This document shows, one piece after another, positions 4,611 through 7,954 of a DNA stretch of 7,954 bases. Made by a program: the position numbers and the translations under genes. The stretch covers positions 1 through 7,954 of the forward strand of contig JAZNYL010000127.1 of NCBI GenBank assembly GCA_045594445.1, given 5' to 3'. The notes beneath the pieces were generated by a model, which was not told the origin of the DNA, did no database searches, and was given only the letters and a program-made list of their open reading frames with translations. Source of the DNA: SVQP01 sp045594445 (GTDB lineage: Bacteria > Bacillota > Clostridia > Oscillospirales > CAG-272). The first letter of the stretch is position 1; every line of letters begins with the position of its first letter.

Positions 4611-5701
4611 AAGTTGAATTACGAAATCTAACGAAGATCTTCCCCAGCCGCAATAAAAAGGCAGGGGGCGAGGTAATAGCCGTAAACGACTTTACCTTTA
4701 CCATTCCCGACGGCAAGCTCGTTGGCCTGCTTGGTCCTTCCGGCTGCGGTAAGAGTACCACTCTTTACATGATCAGCGGTCTGCAGAAGCCTTCCTCGGG
4801 TCAGATCTTTTTTGGTGAAGAGGATGTAACCACACTTTCCCCCGAAAACCGCGGCGTTGGTCTGGTATTCCAGAACTATGCGCTGTACCCCCACATGACG
4901 GTCAAGCAGAACATTCTGTTCCCCCTGCAGAACCTGAAGGGCAAGGACAAGATGACCAAGGAAGAAATGCTTGAGCGCGCTTACGAGGCTGCAAAGCTGG
5001 TGCAGATCGACGAGCTGATGGATCGTAAGCCCAGCGAGCTGTCGGGCGGTCAGCAGCAGAGAGTTGCGATTGCAAGAGCACTGGTCAAGATGCCTCGCGT
5101 GCTGCTTCTGGACGAGCCGCTTTCTAACCTGGATGCAAGACTGCGTCTGCAGACCAGAGAAGAGATCCGCCGTATTCAGAAGGAAACCGGCATTACCACC
5201 GTATTCGTCACGCACGACCAGGAAGAGGCTATGTCCATTTCCGATATGATCGTCGTTATGAAGCTGGGCGTCGTACAGCAGGTCGGCGCACCTCAGGAGG
5301 TTTACGACGATCCTGCAAACCTGTTTGTTGCAAAGTTCCTGGGCACTCCTCCCATCAACGTTTTCAAGGGCAAGGTATCGGGCGGCAAGCTGTATCTGGG
5401 TGATAACTGCGTGCTGGACGTTCCCGGTGTAGAGGATCGCGAGGTATTCGTAGGCATCCGTCCCGAGGGCTTCAATCTGGATCCCGAAGGTCCTATGGTT
5501 TGCGACCTCAAGAACGTCGAGGTCATGGGCCGCGACATGAGCGTGGTTTGCGAGCATTCCGCCTCTGTCAATCCGCTGGTTCGTGCCATCATCAACTCCG
5601 ACAACAAGGTAGACCTGTCCCGAGCTCAGGTTTCTTATTCGCTCAAGCCTCATAAGGTGTTCATTTTTGACGCCGAGACCGAAAACAGAATCAGATTCTG
5701 A
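4607..5701 (+). CDS. carbohydrate ABC importer ATPase (MsmK/UgpC/MalK type)
   Basis: A 364-residue cytoplasmic ATPase that powers a CUT1-type sugar importer. The nucleotide-binding domain is complete: Walker A GPSGCGKST at 43-51, Q-loop FQNYALYPHMTV around Gln89, signature LSGGQQQRVAIARAL from 145, Walker B VLLLDEP ending at 171 with Glu170, D-loop SNLDA, and switch His203 in VTHDQEEA. Residues from about 240 on form the TOBE/OB regulatory domain, with FVGIRPEGF typical of the MalK/UgpC group. A short insert (about 14-21, SRNKKAGG) lengthens the first loop. Such ATPases are often shared by several importers, so it may also serve others. GGAGG lies nine bases before ATG. Permease genes follow after ten bases. 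The substrate is not predictable from this protein. Confidence 0.94.
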   Translation: MKVELRNLTKIFPSRNKKAGGEVIAVNDFTFTIPDGKLVGLLGPSGCGKSTTLYMISGLQKPSSGQIFFGEEDVTTLSPENRGVGLVFQNYALYPHMTVKQNILFPLQNLKGKDKMTKEEMLERAYEAAKLVQIDELMDRKPSELSGGQQQRVAIARALVKMPRVLLLDEPLSNLDARLRLQTREEIRRIQKETGITTVFVTHDQEEAMSISDMIVVMKLGVVQQVGAPQEVYDDPANLFVAKFLGTPPINVFKGKVSGGKLYLGDNCVLDVPGVEDREVFVGIRPEGFNLDPEGPMVCDLKNVEVMGRDMSVVCEHSASVNPLVRAIINSDNKVDLSRAQVSYSLKPHKVFIFDAETENRIRF

Positions 5702-5711
5702 GGAGGTAGCT

Positions 5712-6779
5712 ATGGTTGACAGTAAACATCAATGGAAAGCCTGGCTGTATCTGCTGCCTGCGATCATTCTGTTGCTGATCTTCACCGTTTGGCCGATTTT
5801 CAATACCGTACGTATGGCGTTTACGGTATATTGGGATGCGGAAGCTCCCGCAGGCTTTGATGAGGACGGCATGCAGCTGTGCGACGAGAACGGGGAACCG
5901 CTCTGGGGCAGATATCAGGGTTATACCATTTCGAAGGACCTTGGTAATAAAAAACTTGCGGACGATGATCCCGCTAAGGTGAAGTTTGTATTCGGTCTTG
6001 AGAACTTCATGACCGTTCTGGAATACGACGGCTTCTGGACCATCATGAAAAATACGGTCATTCTCTGCGTGCTGACCGTTCCGCTTTCCACATTCCTGGC
6101 GCTGCTGATCGCGGTATGTCTGAATGCGATCAAGCCGCTGCAACGCGTACTGCAGACCATTTTCTTCTTGCCGTACGTCACCAACTCGATCGCAATCGGC
6201 ATGGTATTTGCGGCCATGTTCAATATCGTCGGTGTCAATCCGACCGACGTTGCGGCCAGTACCTCAGTCGGTATCGTCAATACGGTGCTCATGGTCTTTG
6301 GCCTTGATCCCATCAACTGGATCAACCAGGGCTCAACGTACTGGGCGAATATCGCGGTTATGGTCATCTACATCGTATGGAACGCGCTGCCCTTCAAGAT
6401 TTTGATTTTGCTTGGCGGCTTGCAGAGCGTCAACAAGCAGTATTACGATGCTGCTAAGATCGACTCGACTCCCAAGTGGAGAGTCTTTACCAGAATTACC
6501 GTTCCGCTGCTCTCTCCCATGATCGCGTACGTGGTCATCACCGGCTTTATCGGCGGATTCAAGGAATACACCAGTATCGTAGGTATCTTCGGTGAAACCA
6601 TGCAGCCTCCCGGAGCAGAGGTAGGTACGGCAAGACTCCAGACAATGGTAGGTTATATTTACGACAACTTGGGTAATGCTGAGGGTATTGCATCCGCAGC
6701 GGCTCTGCTTCTGTTCGTGCTGATCTTTGCGGTTACGCTTGTCAACCTTGCGGTCAGCAAGAAGAAGACGCATTATTAA
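5712..6779 (+). CDS. sugar ABC transporter permease, MalF/UgpA type
   Basis: A 355-residue inner-membrane subunit of the same importer. The start at 5712 is chosen because AGGAGG (5701-5706) lies five bases upstream; a longer reading would run back into the ATPase gene. Helix 1 spans about 11-33 (WLYLLPAIILLLIF). Further helices lie near 116-137, 151-173, 217-239, 268-289 and 327-348. The EAA loop that docks on the ATPase is YYDAAKIDSTPKWRVFTRI from residue 244. The loop after helix 1 is expanded by an acidic insert of about 50 residues (about 41-92), which would face outside. A second extra stretch (about 174-215) follows helix 3. These loops could contact the binding protein or substrate. 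The gene ends 15 bases before the second permease. Confidence 0.93.
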   Translation: MVDSKHQWKAWLYLLPAIILLLIFTVWPIFNTVRMAFTVYWDAEAPAGFDEDGMQLCDENGEPLWGRYQGYTISKDLGNKKLADDDPAKVKFVFGLENFMTVLEYDGFWTIMKNTVILCVLTVPLSTFLALLIAVCLNAIKPLQRVLQTIFFLPYVTNSIAIGMVFAAMFNIVGVNPTDVAASTSVGIVNTVLMVFGLDPINWINQGSTYWANIAVMVIYIVWNALPFKILILLGGLQSVNKQYYDAAKIDSTPKWRVFTRITVPLLSPMIAYVVITGFIGGFKEYTSIVGIFGETMQPPGAEVGTARLQTMVGYIYDNLGNAEGIASAAALLLFVLIFAVTLVNLAVSKKKTHY

Positions 6780-6794
6780 GAGGGAGGTACCGAT

Positions 6795-7703
6795 ATGGCA
6801 AAGCAAATGAAAGTATTGACCGAAAAGGACCTCCAGCAGGTGACCGTGCAGCAGAAGATCGTCAAGATCCTCTCGCAGATTGCGCTGTATGCATTCCTGA
6901 TCGTTATGGCGATCATCGTCATTTTCCCGTTCTACTGGATGATCATTTCCTCGCTCAAGTCGCTGGCAGAGTACAGACTGTCCATTCCCACGCTTTTCCC
7001 CAAGGAAATCATGTGGGGCAACTACCTCCAGGCCTTCCAGAAGGCGGAGCTGCTCAAGCTGTTCAAGAACACCATCATCGTTGGCGTGGTTTCCACGATT
7101 CTGTCGCTGGTCATCACCATCATCACGGCGTTCGCGTTTGCACGTCTTGAGTTCAAGGGCAAGAATCTTCTGTTCTCCATGCTGCTTGGCACCATGATGA
7201 TCCCCGGTGAGCTTTTCACCATCACCAACTTCACCACCATCACCGAGTTTGGCTGGTACAAGAACCCCAACTGGTTTGAGGGTTATGCGGTGCTGATCGT
7301 GCCGTTCCTTGTCAGCGTGTTCTATATTTATCTGCTCAAGCAGAACTTTATGCAGATCCCCAACGAGCTGTACCTGGCAGCCAAGGTGGACGGTACGAGC
7401 GACTTCAAGTATCTATGCAAGGTCATGATCCCGCTCTCTCTGCCCACGCTGATCTCCATCACCATCCTCAAGATGATGGGCTCCTGGAACTCCTACGTAT
7501 GGCCCAGACTGGTCGCACACAAGGATTACTACCTGATCACCAACGGCTTGCGCTCCGCGTTTACGGATGCAGGCTCGGGTGAGGCGGATATCCCCGTGCA
7601 GATGGCCGCGGTTACCATCGTATCCATTCCTTTGTTCTTGGTCTTCGTCTTCCTTCGTAAGTATATTATGAAGGGCGTTTCCCGAAGCGGTATCAAGGGT
7701 TAG
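6795..7703 (+). CDS. sugar ABC transporter permease, MalG/UgpE type
   Basis: The second membrane subunit of the importer, 302 residues, pairing with the MalF-type protein to form the translocation pore. It has a soluble N-terminus of about 25 residues, helix 1 with the hallmark FPFYWMIISSLK, helices near 88-112, 126-146, 165-185 and 210-235, and a last helix near 270-292. The EAA loop is ELYLAAKVDGTSDFKYLCKVMIPLSLP from residue 191, with the invariant Gly at 200. The protein ends MKGVSRSGIKG; a terminal GxxxGAxKG-like end is common in this family. GGGAGG (6782-6787) gives a strong ribosome binding site seven bases before ATG. No terminator with a T run follows. The next 250 bases hold palindromic non-coding sequence, and the solute-binding protein gene is not seen. 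Confidence 0.93.
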   Translation: MAKQMKVLTEKDLQQVTVQQKIVKILSQIALYAFLIVMAIIVIFPFYWMIISSLKSLAEYRLSIPTLFPKEIMWGNYLQAFQKAELLKLFKNTIIVGVVSTILSLVITIITAFAFARLEFKGKNLLFSMLLGTMMIPGELFTITNFTTITEFGWYKNPNWFEGYAVLIVPFLVSVFYIYLLKQNFMQIPNELYLAAKVDGTSDFKYLCKVMIPLSLPTLISITILKMMGSWNSYVWPRLVAHKDYYLITNGLRSAFTDAGSGEADIPVQMAAVTIVSIPLFLVFVFLRKYIMKGVSRSGIKG

Positions 7704-7727
7704 CCGCACGGAAGCCGAACCGAATTG

Positions 7728-7836
7728 CCCGAGGGCGATTCATTTTCGCATCTTCCGGCGTGCTTTTACTCGCAAGATTAGTATCTTGCTTCGCAAAACC
7801 CCACCAAAATCTATCAAAAATGTATCCGCCCTCGGG
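7728..7836. repeat. long imperfect palindrome, copy A
   Basis: CCCGAGGGCG (7728-7737) is the exact reverse complement of CGCCCTCGGG (7827-7836). Inward, the arms keep matching (ATNCATTTT, GG.G.G.TTTT) and close with a perfect 7-bp stem, GCAAGAT (7772-7778) with ATCTTGC (7783-7789), around a TAGT loop. By eye about 39 of 51 left-arm bases match. Four of the arm differences become G-U pairs if the minus strand is transcribed. It forms a ~109-base hairpin. No gene recognised. Confidence 0.7.
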
Positions 7837-7844
7837 TGCGAGCA

Positions 7845-7953
7845 GTTTTGACGCAGCAGATTTTTTCGAGCCCAAAAGCTTTTCCCGCAGGGCATATAGG
7901 CAATATGTCCAAGGGGAAAGATGAAGGGATCGGACAAATCTGCCCGTCAAAAC
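7845..7953. repeat. long imperfect palindrome, copy B
   Basis: GTTTTGACG (7845-7853) pairs with CGTCAAAAC (7945-7953). GCAGATTT (7856-7863) pairs with AAATCTGC (7936-7943), CGA (7867-7869) with TCG (7930-7932), CCC (7871-7873) with GGG (7926-7928), TTTCCC (7881-7886) with GGGAAA (7914-7919), and CATAT (7893-7897) with ATATG (7903-7907) around an AGGCA loop. All share one centre near 7900. The arms differ in sequence from those of palindrome A, which lies eight bases to the left. Confidence 0.7.
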
Positions 7954-7954
7954 C

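Noticed and set aside
4628..5653. Minus-strand frame of 341 codons opposite the ATPase gene
   Set aside because: Antisense to a complete ABC ATPase; no domain or start signals of its own.
5667..5711. Longer N-terminus for the first permease, overlapping the ATPase gene
   Set aside because: AGGAGG at 5701-5706 correctly spaced from ATG 5712, and the permease N-terminus begins there.
7845..7953. Integron attC site
   Set aside because: The long imperfect palindrome is attC-like in size, but the outer ends do not match the RYYYAAC/GTTRRRY core pattern and no integron integrase or cassette array is present.

Overview
The window looks like chromosomal DNA from an endospore-forming member of the Clostridia (Firmicutes) with moderate base composition. 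Three things point there: a clear spoIIR gene, strong AGGAGG-type ribosome binding sites with canonical sigma-A promoters (extended TGn -10 boxes), and a carbohydrate-type ABC transporter operon typical of gut Clostridia. Genus cannot be decided from the sequence. No phage, transposase, CRISPR, rRNA or tRNA gene is visible, and most of the window is ordinary housekeeping content.

Layout. (1) Positions 1-204 hold no convincing gene: a possible terminator-like hairpin, then a strong promoter and a perfect 18-bp palindrome in the leader of rbfA. (2) rbfA (205-576, ribosome maturation) is followed by spoIIR (666-1286, intercompartmental sporulation signal). A long nested hairpin between them covers the spoIIR Shine-Dalgarno sequence completely. 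(3) A perfect 20-bp bidirectional terminator separates spoIIR from a small convergent gene for a one-helix membrane protein of unknown function (1379-1666, minus strand), which has its own promoter. (4) Divergent from it, a promoter drives a two-gene unit: a tRNA-dihydrouridine synthase (1880-2839) and a HAD phosphatase resembling phosphoglycolate phosphatase (2867-3526), closed by a textbook terminator. (5) A new promoter preceded by repeated AAAGTG motifs reads into an RDD-family membrane protein (3768-4556). (6) Close behind lies an importer cassette: an MsmK/UgpC/MalK-type ATPase (4607-5701), a MalF/UgpA-type permease (5712-6779) and a MalG/UgpE-type permease (6795-7703). The three have short spacers and strong ribosome binding sites. 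The solute-binding protein that must feed this importer is not in the window. (7) The last 251 bases (7704-7954) carry no recognisable gene. They contain two adjacent long imperfect palindromes of about 109 bp each.

How the genes work together. rbfA and the dus gene both serve translation (30S maturation, tRNA modification). spoIIR links the locus to sporulation. The three ABC genes form one membrane import complex, probably for a sugar or oligosaccharide; the substrate cannot be read from the sequence.

No complete undescribed system is evident. The items most worth a second look are the fold-back hairpin masking the spoIIR ribosome binding site, the tandem palindromes at the right end, and the AAAGTG repeats before the RDD gene. 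All coordinates and base-pairings were worked out by eye, and no homology search or folding program was run.
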